Shown: positions 9,477 through 18,129, counted from the first letter of the stretch. The stretch: DNA of 64,000 nt from Gemmatimonadetes bacterium T265 (GCA_019973575.1 BPUI01000004.1:220459-284458), one strand, 5' to 3'. Numbers and translations are program-made. Notes: generated from the letters alone by a model not told the origin.

Positions 9477-11192
9477 TCACGGCGTCGGTCCGCGGGGCGC
9501 GGCGCCGCCGGTCGTCGAGTACGTCGGCAGCGTCGTCGTCCGCAATTCGGCCGGGGCGTTCAGGCCGAAAACGATGAGGGTCGGCGACCCCGTCGTCTTG
9601 AATGTCGTGCGCGAGACATTGCCCGACGTGGTCGCCACGTACTGCCGGCCGCCCGTCGCGTACGTCATGACGCCACCGGCGATCGCGCCGCGCGTCGGGT
9701 AGGTGAAGCGTACCGCCCCGCTCGCCGCGTCGAAGGCGTACAGGGTGCCGCCCAGGTCGCCGGTGAACACGAGGCCGCCTGCGGTGGGCGTCACGCCGGC
9801 GACGATCGGCTGCGGCGCGTGGTACCGCCACCGCACCTGCCCGGTCCCCGCGTCGAGCGCGGTGAGCCAGCCGCTCGCCGTGTCGCCCGGGGCGGGCGCG
9901 TAGCTCCCGCCGTAGTAGGGCATCCCCGGCTTGTGCCCGGCCAGGGCCTGCTCGGTCGCGGTCGTGTAGGTGCCGCACCAGTCGACCGCGCCCGCGTAGA
10001 TGAGCCCCGTGCGCGGGTCGTACGCGGGGCCGTTCCACTCGACCCCGCCTAACGGGCCGGGGCAGGCGTGCACGCCCCGGCGCGTCGGCGGCGTGGGCGG
10101 CGGCGAGATCGTGGTGACCGCCGTCTTGAACAGGCGCGCGTGGCTCGCCCGGTCGACCGCATAGACGTGCCCGTCCTTGCTCCCCAGCGCCACGCGCGCC
10201 CCGCCGCCCGAGGCGGCGTAGAGCATCGGCGCGGCGCCGAGGTCGTAGTCGAGCCCGTCGTTGGCGACGAGCTGGTGGTACCACTTGAGCGCGCCCGAGT
10301 GGGCGTCGAGCACGACAACCGCGTTCGTGTACAGGTTGTCGCCGGGGCGGGCCTGGGGCGCGAAGTCGGGCGCCGGGTTGGCGACCGGCACGAAAAGCTC
10401 GGCCGCGGCCGTGTCGAGCGTGTACGACGTCCACGTCGCCCCGCCGCCGCGCGCCGCGGTCGCCGGGAGGTGCCACGACGCGGCGCCGGGCTCCCTGCCC
10501 ATCGGGACCGTGTAGAAGCGCCACGATTCCTTGCCCGTGGCCGCGTCGAAGCCCATGACGCGGCCGCGGATGCCGAAGTCGCCGCCGGCGAGCCCGATGA
10601 ACACCCGCCCGTTCCAGGCGACCGGAGCGCTGCTCGTGAACTCGCCCTTCGCGGGGTCGCCCACCTGGACGTCCCACAGCACGTGCCCGGTGCGCGCGTC
10701 GAGCGCGAGGAGGCGGCCGTCGGGCGTGCCGCGAAAGAGACGACCGGCGAGGTAGGCCACCCCGCGGTTGACCGGGTAGACGTCGGGTGCCCTGGGCGCG
10801 TGGGTCTGGCGCCAGACGAGGGCGCACGTCGCGGCGTGCACGGCCACGGTGGTGTGTGCCGTCGTGACGAACAGCGTGTCGCCGACGACGAGCGGGCCGC
10901 TCTGGAACGTGCCCTCCTCGCCGAGCCGCACCCGGCAGACCGGCCTGAGGGCGGCGACGTTCTGCGGCGTGAGCTGCGAAGACGCGGCGAAGCGCTGCCC
11001 GTCGAGCGTGCCGTTGTAGCTCCCCCACCCGGCATCGGTGGCGCCGGCGGCCGGCTCGGCGCGTGCCGTCGGGCCGGCGCCGTTCGGCCGCGGGTCCGCG
11101 CCGCGGCCGCAGGCGGCGGCGAGCAGGAGCCCGAGGGTCGTGACGCGCCGCGCACGGCGCGCTACGCCCGCGGTGGTGTTGAGGTGTGACAT
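9477..11192 (-). CDS. PQQ-type beta-propeller quinoprotein lipoprotein
   Basis: Predicted periplasmic PQQ-binding propeller enzyme, 571 residues. The N-terminus has a hydrophobic stretch ending in LLLAAAC, a likely lipobox. The body has the repeated DxxTGxxxW blades of quinoprotein dehydrogenases (LDARTGHVLW, FDAATGKESW, LDAGTGQVRW, FDAASGAVRF) and the W-type start GWGSYNGTLDGQRF. Cysteines at VHACPG and VDWCGTY are conserved-looking but no adjacent Cys-Cys is visible. Family members oxidise alcohols or sugars and pass electrons to cytochrome c; no haem motif is present here, so a separate acceptor is expected, and the di-haem cytochrome in the same operon is a candidate. Start ATG 11192 was chosen because the longer open frame upstream overlaps the PEP-CTERM gene. 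PQQ occupancy is inferred. Confidence 0.82.
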   Translation of the reverse strand: MSHLNTTAGVARRARRVTTLGLLLAAACGRGADPRPNGAGPTARAEPAAGATDAGWGSYNGTLDGQRFAASSQLTPQNVAALRPVCRVRLGEEGTFQSGPLVVGDTLFVTTAHTTVAVHAATCALVWRQTHAPRAPDVYPVNRGVAYLAGRLFRGTPDGRLLALDARTGHVLWDVQVGDPAKGEFTSSAPVAWNGRVFIGLAGGDFGIRGRVMGFDAATGKESWRFYTVPMGREPGAASWHLPATAARGGGATWTSYTLDTAAAELFVPVANPAPDFAPQARPGDNLYTNAVVVLDAHSGALKWYHQLVANDGLDYDLGAAPMLYAASGGGARVALGSKDGHVYAVDRASHARLFKTAVTTISPPPTPPTRRGVHACPGPLGGVEWNGPAYDPRTGLIYAGAVDWCGTYTTATEQALAGHKPGMPYYGGSYAPAPGDTASGWLTALDAGTGQVRWRYHAPQPIVAGVTPTAGGLVFTGDLGGTLYAFDAASGAVRFTYPTRGAIAGGVMTYATGGRQYVATTSGNVSRTTFKTTGSPTLIVFGLNAPAELRTTTLPTYSTTGGAAPRGPTP

Positions 11193-11208
11193 GGCGCCGG
11201 CGCGTCCG

Positions 11209-12177
11209 TTACGCCGTCGAGGAGCGCCGGCGGCGTGCGGCCGCGCCGCCGAGACCGACGAGGCCCACGCCGAGCAGGGCGAGTGCGCTCGGCTCCGGCA
11301 CGGCGGTGCCGGGCAGGACGGTCGCGATGAAGCCGGACGTGGGCTGCCCCGCGCCGCCCGACCAGCCGACGATCTGGCCGGCGTCGTTGATGCCCGATGC
11401 CTCGGTGAAGCCAGACCCCGGCACCGCGAGGGTCGTGAACACCCCCCCGCTGTACAGGAAGCCGGCAAACCCCGTCGCACCGAAGTAGGTCCCGACGATT
11501 TGGCCGGCGCTGTTGATGCCGGTCGCAAATGTGAGCGCCGCCCCGGGGACGTCGAAGCTCGTGAAGGCCCCCGCGTCGTACAGGAAGCCGTGGCCGCCCG
11601 CGCGGTCGGTGTACGACCCGACGACCGCGCCGGCGTCGTTGATGCCGCGCGCCATGGTGGCGATGCTCCCGGGGACGTTGATCGCGCCGAACGTCCCCGC
11701 GTTGTCGATGAAGCTGAACGTGCGACCCGCGGCGTCGTTGTACGTCCCGACGATCTGGCCGGCGGCATTGATGCCGTACGGGTTCGTGAGGTCGGCGCCC
11801 GGGACGGTGATCGCGCTGAACGCTCCCCCGCTGTACAGGAAACCTTGCACGTTGCCCGCGGCGGTCGCGGACGTTCCGACGATCTGGCCGGCGGCGTTGA
11901 TCCCGAACGCTTCCGTGGCGGCGGCCCCCGGGGCGTCGAGGAGGCTGAACGTCCCCGCGCTGTACACGAAGCCACGGTAGCCCGTCCCGCCGGTGGTGGA
12001 CGACCCGACGACTTGGCCGGCGGCGTTGATGCCGCGCGCCAGGGTCTCCGTGGCGCCCGCGACGACGATCGGGCTGTAACCGTAGACTTGGGCGTCGGCG
12101 AGCGCGGGCGCGAGCGCCGCGGCGGCGGCCGCGGCGTGCGCGAGTGTACGGGCGCGGATGCGGAGTGTGGACGACAT
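11209..12177 (-). CDS. HAF-repeat protein with PEP-CTERM sorting signal
   Basis: Secreted repeat protein of 322 residues. It has a signal peptide (Ala-rich core, ALADAQ cleavage region), then about six imperfect repeats of roughly 40 residues, each with GINxAGQIVG...GFLYxxGxFxxxxVPG, the extracellular HAF-type repeat. It ends in a PEP-CTERM signal: VPEPSALALLGVGLVGLGG followed by an Arg cluster. Such signals direct cleavage and envelope anchoring by an exosortase in EPS-producing Gram-negatives (established for the class); no exosortase gene is in this window. It lies 16 bases upstream of the PQQ protein and 47 bases downstream of the cytochrome gene, so it is probably cotranscribed. ATG 12177 is preferred over GTG 12258, which overlaps the neighbour. 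A smaller, damaged relative is at 46979-47266. Confidence 0.85.
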   Translation of the reverse strand: MSSTLRIRARTLAHAAAAAAALAPALADAQVYGYSPIVVAGATETLARGINAAGQVVGSSTTGGTGYRGFVYSAGTFSLLDAPGAAATEAFGINAAGQIVGTSATAAGNVQGFLYSGGAFSAITVPGADLTNPYGINAAGQIVGTYNDAAGRTFSFIDNAGTFGAINVPGSIATMARGINDAGAVVGSYTDRAGGHGFLYDAGAFTSFDVPGAALTFATGINSAGQIVGTYFGATGFAGFLYSGGVFTTLAVPGSGFTEASGINDAGQIVGWSGGAGQPTSGFIATVLPGTAVPEPSALALLGVGLVGLGGAAARRRRSSTA

Positions 12178-12224
12178 GGGGGGTGTTGGACGGAAGGTGA
12201 AGGAGCGTTGCGTTAGTCGCGGCT

Positions 12225-13967
12225 TTAGTGCGCTGCGGCGGTGGACGCGTCGACGCACGGCAGCGGGTCCGGGCGCGGGACCGTGACCCGCGGGTACGTG
12301 CCGTACGACGCCGTCTTGAGGTACTCGAGGATCGCGTACTTCTCGGCGTCGCTCAGGCGGCGGCCGATCCGCCCCGGCCGGTTCGCGTCGTCCGTGAACC
12401 AGTGCCCCCCCGTGCTGTTCCCGGCGGCCGCCGAGTCGAGCGTGACGACGTCCGGCCCGGTGGCGGTCCCGAGGCCGAGCTTCACCGGGTCGTACTCGGC
12501 GTGGCCGACCGCGACGCGCGCGGGCCGCGACTCACTCAGGAGGTCGAACACCGTCGCGACCGACCCGTTGTGCAGGAACGGCGCGGTCGCCCACACGCCG
12601 ACGAGGGGGCGGGCCTTATACCCGCACGGCGCGACTAACTGGTTCGCGCGGCCGTAACCGTCGAACCTCGCCCGGGCCGCCGCCGGGATGTTGAGGTCGC
12701 GGTACGCCTGCAGTCGGATGCCGTCGGTGACCAGCTTCGTCCCTTCGGCCGCGTGGGCCGCCTTCGAGAGCCCGAGCTTCGTGCCGTCGTAGGTCGTGTT
12801 GGCGAAGTTCTCGGCGTCGTGCGCGTCGGTGCCGACGACCCGGAGCGGCACGACCTTCATGCTCCACTCGCCCGACGGACTGCCGGCCAACTCCCGCACG
12901 CCGTGGCAGCCGGCGCAGGTCTCTGCGAAGAGCATGCGCCCGACTGCCGCCCGCCGGCCGTCGATCGCGCCGAGGATCTGCGCGGGCCACACCGGCGGCT
13001 TCAGCGTGGTGATCTGTTGCTCGATCGCGAACAGATTCATGATCGGGATCGACGTCCGCCACCGCTGCGGTTCCGGCCGCAGTGCGCCGGTCGCCGGGTC
13101 GACGAAGTTCGTCAGGGCCCCGACGCCGAGCGCCTCGCCGATGTTGCGGCTCATCGGCTGCCGGGCGAACGCGCTGTACTGCACCCAATCGAAGCGGTGG
13201 ATGTCCCAGAGGTGCGGGTAGCTCACGGGCGCCGTCGCCTCGTTGGTGTTGGTCGGCACGCCGATGGCGTAGTTGAACAGCACCTGGGTGATCACGGCGA
13301 CCGCGTCGTTGCGGCCGGGTCCCGCGACCGTCCCGGTTCGCGCGATGCGCGCGCGGGCCGGCGCGCTCGCCACGACGGCGCGGTACCGCGCCTCGAAGTC
13401 GGCCGCCATGCGGTCGGCGGGATAGCCGAGCTGCACCGCGCGCGCCTCGAACGCGTGCCGCCGCTCGGGCGCTGCGCCGGTGTACGCGAGCGCCGCCGTG
13501 ACCTCGTCCTTAAAGCGGTCGAGGTCGATGTTGCCCTGTCCGCCGTTCACCCGCATCTCCTGACCGCGGTAGCGTAGCTGCCCGGTGTGGCAGGCGGCGC
13601 ACGTTAGGCCGACGGTCGGGACCCCGCGTGCGGCCCGCCCGTCGTCGACCGCGAAGCCGATCGGCCAGCGGTACGGGTTGCGGGCCGATGCGCGGTCGTC
13701 GGCGATAAAGCCGAGTCGCGCCATACGCTGCGGCGCCATGAACGGCCGCCCGGTCGTGTCGCGGAGTGCCGCCAGCCACGCGGCCGGCATGATGACCGTC
13801 CCCTGCGGCGTGTGGTAGTACGCGTCCTCCTGGTCGGCTGTCCAGCCCTGCTGGAGTCGGGCGATCGTCTGCGGCCGCGTCTGTTGCCGCGCGGCGGCGT
13901 ACCGCCACGCCGAGGCGGCCAGCGCGGCGGAAACCACCGCGGCGATCGTCAGCGTCCGTGCGTTCAT
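12225..13967 (-). CDS. Di-haem cytochrome c (RoxA / cytochrome c peroxidase-like)
   Basis: Exported c-type cytochrome of 580 residues. The N-terminal hydrophobic segment (about 7-27) is a signal or anchor. Two haem-binding motifs are visible: CAACH at 123-127 and CAGCH at 351-355. The C-terminal segment WATAPFLHNGSVATVFDLL is characteristic of the RoxA/di-haem peroxidase-like superfamily. Length is close to RoxA-type proteins (about 680) and well above bacterial cytochrome c peroxidases (about 350). Possible roles are dioxygenase-like cleavage, peroxide handling or electron acceptance from the PQQ protein; the sequence alone does not decide. It starts one base after the catalase-like gene stops, which means tight operon coupling and probable joint function. 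ATG 13967 places the signal peptide correctly; the longer frame overlaps the upstream gene. Confidence 0.82.
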   Translation of the reverse strand: MNARTLTIAAVVSAALAASAWRYAAARQQTRPQTIARLQQGWTADQEDAYYHTPQGTVIMPAAWLAALRDTTGRPFMAPQRMARLGFIADDRASARNPYRWPIGFAVDDGRAARGVPTVGLTCAACHTGQLRYRGQEMRVNGGQGNIDLDRFKDEVTAALAYTGAAPERRHAFEARAVQLGYPADRMAADFEARYRAVVASAPARARIARTGTVAGPGRNDAVAVITQVLFNYAIGVPTNTNEATAPVSYPHLWDIHRFDWVQYSAFARQPMSRNIGEALGVGALTNFVDPATGALRPEPQRWRTSIPIMNLFAIEQQITTLKPPVWPAQILGAIDGRRAAVGRMLFAETCAGCHGVRELAGSPSGEWSMKVVPLRVVGTDAHDAENFANTTYDGTKLGLSKAAHAAEGTKLVTDGIRLQAYRDLNIPAAARARFDGYGRANQLVAPCGYKARPLVGVWATAPFLHNGSVATVFDLLSESRPARVAVGHAEYDPVKLGLGTATGPDVVTLDSAAAGNSTGGHWFTDDANRPGRIGRRLSDAEKYAILEYLKTASYGTYPRVTVPRPDPLPCVDASTAAAH

Positions 13968-13968
13968 T

Positions 13969-15114
13969 TCAGTCACCCCCCGGGAAGGTCTCGCGGCCGG
14001 TCGGCTCGGCGCGCGCCGCACCGTTCAGCCGGTGGCGCAACGTGGAGATCGCCTCGTAGACGGAGCGCCGGACGCGGTTGATGGTGCCCGCCGGCCGGTG
14101 CTCCGGCAGGGCGTGCCACGGCGTGTACGACAGGTTCTCGCAGAATCGCATCTGCTCGGCGCCGGCGAACTGCTGACGCGGGATCGTGATCGTCGCGACC
14201 GGCACGAACGGCGAGCGCGCCTCGTCCCAGACGACGGTTGCGTCCTCGACAGGCATCGCGGCCGTGTCGGTCTGCGACTGCACCATGAAGCGGAAGCACG
14301 CGTCGCCGTTCGCGAGCGTCTTCTCCATCGCGGCCCGCAGGTAGTCCGGGTCGCGGGTCGCCGGATTCGCCGACGAATCGTGTAGTACCCGGTGGTCGCT
14401 GCACGTGATCGGCTCGGCGGAGTACTTGACGTACCGCGCGCCGAGCGTGTACGGCGTCATGCTGAAGAATCGCTGCAGCAGCGGATTCGTGGCCGGAACC
14501 GCCGCTGCCGCGTGGGTCATCCGTTCGGCATCCGGATGCGCCGCGAAGAACGCTGGCAACTGCCCGCGCGCCGACTTCGTTAGGAGATCGGCGTAGTCCG
14601 CCGCGGACCGGATGTTGAACGCGGGGTAGGTGACGAGTAGGAAATCGTGGGTCGTCTCGTGCGACTCGTTCGCGAGCAGCTTGCGGCCCGGGACGCCGGT
14701 GAGTTTGATCGCCATGCCGCGCGACAGGCCCGCGTGGTCGTCGGTGCCGACGGCGTTCGAATACCGGATCCACGTCACGTACGACTTCGGTCGAGCGAAC
14801 ACCCCCACGCGGAGGGCCGCCGGGACATGCGCGTCCACGGTGAAGCGCGCCTTGACGCACCCATGCCCCTTCGGGTGCGCGTCGCGCTCGGCCGGCCGCG
14901 AGGCCGGTCGCCCGGTGGCCTGGTACTGCGCCGTCACCTGTTGCACGAGGAGCCGCTCGATGGCAGCGGTCGCACGCGGCTCGTCGGGCGGCACGTGCTC
15001 CTGCATTGGCGGCGGCGGGAGCGCACCCGCACGCGCCTGCGCGCTGGCGCGGTGTGAGCACAGCGCCAGCAGCACCGTGGCGCCGCCGGCGTACGCGGAC
15101 CGCCGCACGAGCAT
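13969..15114 (-). CDS. Catalase-like haem protein, exported
   Basis: Product of 381 residues with a signal peptide (hydrophobic core, ASAQA cleavage region) and a catalase-related fold. Recognisable blocks are HPKGHGCVKARF (catalase N-terminal His region), VGVFARPKSYVTWIRYSNA, GMAIKLTGVPG, THDFLLVTYPAF and NLSYTPWHALPEHRP. It is shorter than true catalases (about 480 or more) and matches the small catalase-like proteins often encoded beside di-haem cytochromes. It probably acts as a periplasmic peroxidase or haem protein. ATG 15114 gives a compact signal peptide; a GTG at 15132 would overlap the upstream truncated gene. It is translationally coupled to the cytochrome gene (one-base gap). Confidence 0.8.
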   Translation of the reverse strand: MLVRRSAYAGGATVLLALCSHRASAQARAGALPPPPMQEHVPPDEPRATAAIERLLVQQVTAQYQATGRPASRPAERDAHPKGHGCVKARFTVDAHVPAALRVGVFARPKSYVTWIRYSNAVGTDDHAGLSRGMAIKLTGVPGRKLLANESHETTHDFLLVTYPAFNIRSAADYADLLTKSARGQLPAFFAAHPDAERMTHAAAAVPATNPLLQRFFSMTPYTLGARYVKYSAEPITCSDHRVLHDSSANPATRDPDYLRAAMEKTLANGDACFRFMVQSQTDTAAMPVEDATVVWDEARSPFVPVATITIPRQQFAGAEQMRFCENLSYTPWHALPEHRPAGTINRVRRSVYEAISTLRHRLNGAARAEPTGRETFPGGD

Positions 15115-15122
15115 TCGGTTCC

Positions 15123-15392
15123 TCAGGCGCACGGCCGTACCTCAGCCTGCTCAGCGAGCGAGACCGTACCGTCGCGCGCGCGCGCCCAGAGCAGCCGGTC
15201 CGAGCCCTCCCGGTGCACGACCGCCAGCATCACGTGGTCGCGCAGGAGGAGCGTACTGCCGACCCGATGCGTCTCGACCGCACCTGCCGTGTCCCGCGCG
15301 CCCGGATCGTACGGCAGCGGTGGTGCCTTGACACCCACGATCGGGCCGCGGGCAGGAAAGGTCTTGCGGTCGATGTTCATGTCCGCACCCAC
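15123..15392 (-). pseudogene. Truncated duplicate of the GH31 N-terminus
   Basis: An 85-89 residue open frame that matches only the first about 75 residues of the GH31 enzyme encoded at 7053. Shared landmarks are LAVVHREGSDRLLW against LAVAHRESPDRLLW, and ARDGTVSLAEQA against ARDGNFLVAEQA. The match stops at AEQA, after which a few unrelated residues and a stop follow just before the catalase-like gene. The upstream DNA is also conserved with the GH31 leader, so promoter and 5' end were duplicated together. No GH31 catalytic residue is present, so it cannot be a glycosidase. Either it is a fossil of a second GH31 gene cut by deletion, or a small retained protein. The start could be GTG 15392 or ATG 15380. 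Confidence 0.7.
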
Positions 15393-15514
15393 AAGGCAGC
15401 TGGAATTCGCACAAGGTCACCACACGGCTTGGTGCGCCCAGACCGCCGCGATGCGCTCGCGCAGCCACGCGGGCAGGGGGTCCGGCGCCTCCGACGAAGC
15501 GCTCCCACTCGATC

Positions 15515-15543
15515 ATCCGCGAAAGGGACCGGGAACCCTTCAC
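15515..15543 (-). promoter_or_regulatory. Conserved upstream element, copy B
   Basis: On the minus strand this reads GTGAAGGGTTCCCGG, four bases, TTTCGCGGATGA, one of the best copies of the six-copy element. It lies about 125-150 bases before the truncated GH31 duplicate and matches copy A beyond the core (ATGGAGTGG / ATCGAGTGG, then GCGCTTC). Confidence 0.5.
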
Positions 15544-15638
15544 GTGCCGCCCGCCCGCGCCCGGACCGCGGCCGCCATGTCTTCAGCGAGGCGGAGCGTC
15601 CGGTAGTCTGCGCCGCGGGGATTCCGCAGAAGCGGTGG

Positions 15639-15821
15639 TTAGGCCACCTGGCGCCGGCGCTCACCGGCGGCGACGTAGGCGTGCGTGTAGCACGCGAACT
15701 TGCCGGCGAAGATCCCGGTGAATACGCCGGACAGCAGCGGACCGGCGAGGCGCAGCCCTGTCGATTGTACCAGCGCGCGCTCGACCACCGCGAGCGCACC
15801 GAACGCGTAGTCGCCGAAGCC
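15639..15821 (-). pseudogene. Membrane-protein fragment
   Basis: A 60-codon open frame between an upstream in-frame TGA (15822-15824) and a TAA at 15639-15641. It has strong GC at third positions and encodes a plausible hydrophobic segment (LAGPLLSGVFTGIFAGKFA followed by CYTHAYVAAGERR). Coding-looking sequence also lies just upstream of the TGA (RHVACTGEYRPR), suggesting one gene interrupted by a nonsense change. No start codon with a ribosome site was found and I do not recognise the family. It may be a remnant or a short GTG-started protein. The 15822-16063 stretch holds nothing else I can support. Confidence 0.35.
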
Positions 15822-16063
15822 TCATCTCGGGCGGTACTCCCCCGTGCAGGCGACGTGGCGCATGACCACATCGACCGTAAACACAGAGCCCTGTGTTGGG
15901 CTACCGCCACAGGACTGCCGCCGGGCGGGTCACAGCACCGCTCGGTGACGCGCCGTCGGCTCACTCGCGGAATCGACGGCGTCTCATGGCGCGCCCATGC
16001 GTGGAGCCCGCGCCGTCGACGCGACGGTCGCCGCCGCGGGTCCGCAACGGCGACGACGCGCGA

Positions 16064-16702
16064 CTACCGGGTGCCGAGCGCCCGCGCGCGGCGGCGGACG
16101 TGGCGGATGATCGCGGCGTGGAATAGCAGCGCGACCCCGAGTCCGAGGACATGCCCGACCCAGCCGAGGCCACTCGCCGCGCCCACCACGCGCCACCCGA
16201 GCGCGGCGAGGGGGCCGAACAACCCGAGCGCGGTCCACAGCCCGGGGTTCGAGCGGCGCTCGACCACCGCCGCTCCGACGTGCGCGAGCGCGTTGACGAG
16301 CGTCGTATACACGGCCACGAGCCCGAAGCCGCCGTCGACCAGCCCCGCCAGGATCAGGGTGAGCGCGTAGACGCCCCAGACGCCGCCGACGTTAATCGTC
16401 GTCGTCGCGCGCGGCGTGAGGGCGTCCGCCCCACCGGCGAGGGTCGCGTTGATGTCCCGGCGGAACCGGTCGCCGTAGTGTTCCTCCATCTGATGGACGA
16501 GGTACGCCAGCAGCAGCGCGTAGACGAGCCCGAGCGCGGGCGGCCACGTTCGGAGCACGAGGGTCAGCACCACGAGCAGGAACGCGGCGGCCACGGTCCC
16601 GGCGAACGGCCAGTTCTGATCGAGCCAGGCGAGCGGCCGCGGGAGCTCGCGCGGGATCGCATCCGGATGCGTCACGGGGGGGAATTGGGAGTGCCTCACC
16701 AC
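16064..16702 (-). CDS. HXXEE-domain membrane protein
   Basis: Integral membrane protein of 212 residues with about six hydrophobic segments. The motif HQMEEHYGDRF near residue 70 matches the HXXEE signature that defines its family; the conserved His and two Glu suggest a metal or substrate site within the membrane, but no activity is established. The start is GTG 16702; a second in-frame GTG nine codons downstream is possible. The gene stands alone, 71 bases downstream of the DUF1398 gene on the same strand. Confidence 0.72.
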   Translation of the reverse strand: MVRHSQFPPVTHPDAIPRELPRPLAWLDQNWPFAGTVAAAFLLVVLTLVLRTWPPALGLVYALLLAYLVHQMEEHYGDRFRRDINATLAGGADALTPRATTTINVGGVWGVYALTLILAGLVDGGFGLVAVYTTLVNALAHVGAAVVERRSNPGLWTALGLFGPLAALGWRVVGAASGLGWVGHVLGLGVALLFHAAIIRHVRRRARALGTR

Positions 16703-16773
16703 CGCCGGGCGGCGCCCGGCGCGACGCCGCTGGGGGCGGCCTGCCGCGGCCTAGCAGCCGGTGCGCCCGCGGC

Positions 16774-17172
16774 TTACGGCGGGAAAGGCTCGACGTACGT
16801 CTCGGCGGTGCGCGCGAGGTACACGGCCCGGCGCCCGGGGAACGACACGACGTACCCGGCGCACCCGGCCGCGACGACCTTCGCGCAGAACCCCGCATAG
16901 GTGTAGCCCGGGACCAGAGCTTGGGCCTCCCGGATCGCCGCCTGCACCGCGACGGGGTCCCACCCGGCGGCGACCGGCGCGCCAGTGTGGGTTGGCAGGA
17001 CGACGCTGTCCCCGTCAGGCCGGTAATACGTCGCGCTCGCCCGGCGGAAGTCGACGGCGTAGCTCTCGAACCCCGCGTCGATCAGCGTGCCGGCGATCTG
17101 GGGGAAGGTCATGGTATTGCGTTCGGCGCCGTCGAGGCACGCCTGGGCGATCTGGGTGAGGCGGGGGTCCAT
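16774..17172 (-). CDS. DUF1398 (YbcV-like) protein
   Basis: Small soluble protein of 132 residues. The pattern TFPQIAGTLIDAGFESYAVDFRR, then a segment with YYRPDGDSV, then AAIREAQALVPGYTYAGFCAKVVAAG fits the DUF1398/COG5562 family, whose role is unknown. ATG 17172 is the only good start. It could be cotranscribed with the genes at 17238-18007, but spacing gives no strong evidence. Confidence 0.7.
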   Translation of the reverse strand: MDPRLTQIAQACLDGAERNTMTFPQIAGTLIDAGFESYAVDFRRASATYYRPDGDSVVLPTHTGAPVAAGWDPVAVQAAIREAQALVPGYTYAGFCAKVVAAGCAGYVVSFPGRRAVYLARTAETYVEPFPP

Positions 17173-17237
17173 GGGGGCGCTCCGTGTTGGTGGCGCGGTT
17201 TGGGGGGGGGGCGGTCGTGCCGTTGGGACCGAGACGG

Positions 17238-17465
17238 TCAGTCGACGGGTAGGGCGGTAATGCCGAGCCGGGTGACCCTGTCCTCAAGCAGACGCCGCGG
17301 GACGCGGCGCTCGTGCTCGGACGGGTACGCGAAGCACGCAGCGTCGTCCTGGTCGGCCACCACGGCCGGGGTGGGGACGAGGGCTGCCCCGGCCACCGTT
17401 AGGCGGACGTTCTGGGCTCGGCCGTCGTCGGTGCTATAATGACAGCGCCGCGGTGACGACGCGCT
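17238..17465 (-). CDS. Small coding-like frame without clear start
   Basis: An open frame of 75 codons with strong third-position GC. It ends in TGA at 17238-17240 and reads ...DGRAQNVRLTVAGAAL...HERRVPRRLLEDRVTRLGITALPVD. No ATG is present; a GTG at 17396 would give a 52-residue product. Just upstream, in another frame, GTG AAG CGC GTC GTC looks like a gene start, so a frameshift may separate start and body. The family is not recognised. It is probably a small or decaying gene rather than a shadow, because no other frame in this stretch is a convincing gene. Confidence 0.4.
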   Translation of the reverse strand, partial: SASSPRRCHYSTDDGRAQNVRLTVAGAALVPTPAVVADQDDAACFAYPSEHERRVPRRLLEDRVTRLGITALPVD

Positions 17466-17482
17466 TCACCCGCACGATCGGT

Positions 17483-18007
17483 TCAGGCGAACCGATGCCC
17501 CGCCGACGCCGGTACTGCCGTGTGCGTCCGACCGCGGTGGGCGAGTGTGAGCAACGTCAGCCCGAGCACGGGCGCGATGACGTCCATGTAGAACGGTACG
17601 CCGGCGTTGCCGGGCGCGAAGTTGCCCGCGACGATCATCTGCCGAACGTGACCGACGGCGTCGCCGAGCAGGAAGATCGACGCGGCGGAGAGCGCCGCTG
17701 CCTGGAACGCCAGGGCGCGCCGGAACGCGAGACACGCGGTCACCCCGATGGCGAGGTCGGCCACGCCGACCTCGAACTGGAATGGGCTGACCCGCCAGCC
17801 GATGTGTGCGGCCGCGATGTCGGGGAAGCACACGTGTGATATCCCGGCCCACAGGCCCGTTACGCCGATCGGGAGGAGGAGTACCCAGGACAGGAGGCGG
17901 CCGACGGCCGGCTCGCGGCCCCGTCGAATTGCCGCGGCGACCAGCGCAGCGACCAACAGAATTGCGGGCAGGTTGCGAATCGTGAACCCGATGACTTCGG
18001 GGGCCAT
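17483..18007 (-). CDS. DUF6790-like small integral membrane protein
   Basis: Product of 174 residues with five hydrophobic segments. The region TGLWAGISHVCFPDIAAAHIGW, followed by SPFQFEVGVADLAIGVTACLAF and GDAVGHVRQM, resembles the DUF6790 family of bacterial membrane proteins, whose function is not known. A conserved His occurs in the SHVCFPD and GDAVGHVRQ motifs. ATG 18007 is used; a GTG at 18016 just upstream is an alternative. Confidence 0.6.
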   Translation of the reverse strand: MAPEVIGFTIRNLPAILLVAALVAAAIRRGREPAVGRLLSWVLLLPIGVTGLWAGISHVCFPDIAAAHIGWRVSPFQFEVGVADLAIGVTACLAFRRALAFQAAALSAASIFLLGDAVGHVRQMIVAGNFAPGNAGVPFYMDVIAPVLGLTLLTLAHRGRTHTAVPASAGHRFA

Positions 18008-18129
18008 GTGTGTCACTCCGGTTGATGACTGCTTGGTTGGTGGCGCGCTCGGGGAAGTCTGCGGCGGACGGCGCACGCCTCTTCCCGTCAGGCCGCAGGG
18101 TGGGCCGCACGCGACGTCTCTTCCGGGCG

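Noticed and set aside
12225..13967. Naming the di-haem protein as rubber oxygenase RoxA
   Set aside because: The C-terminal block and two CxxCH fit the superfamily, but the sequence is about 100 residues shorter than typical RoxA, and residues defining rubber cleavage cannot be judged by eye.
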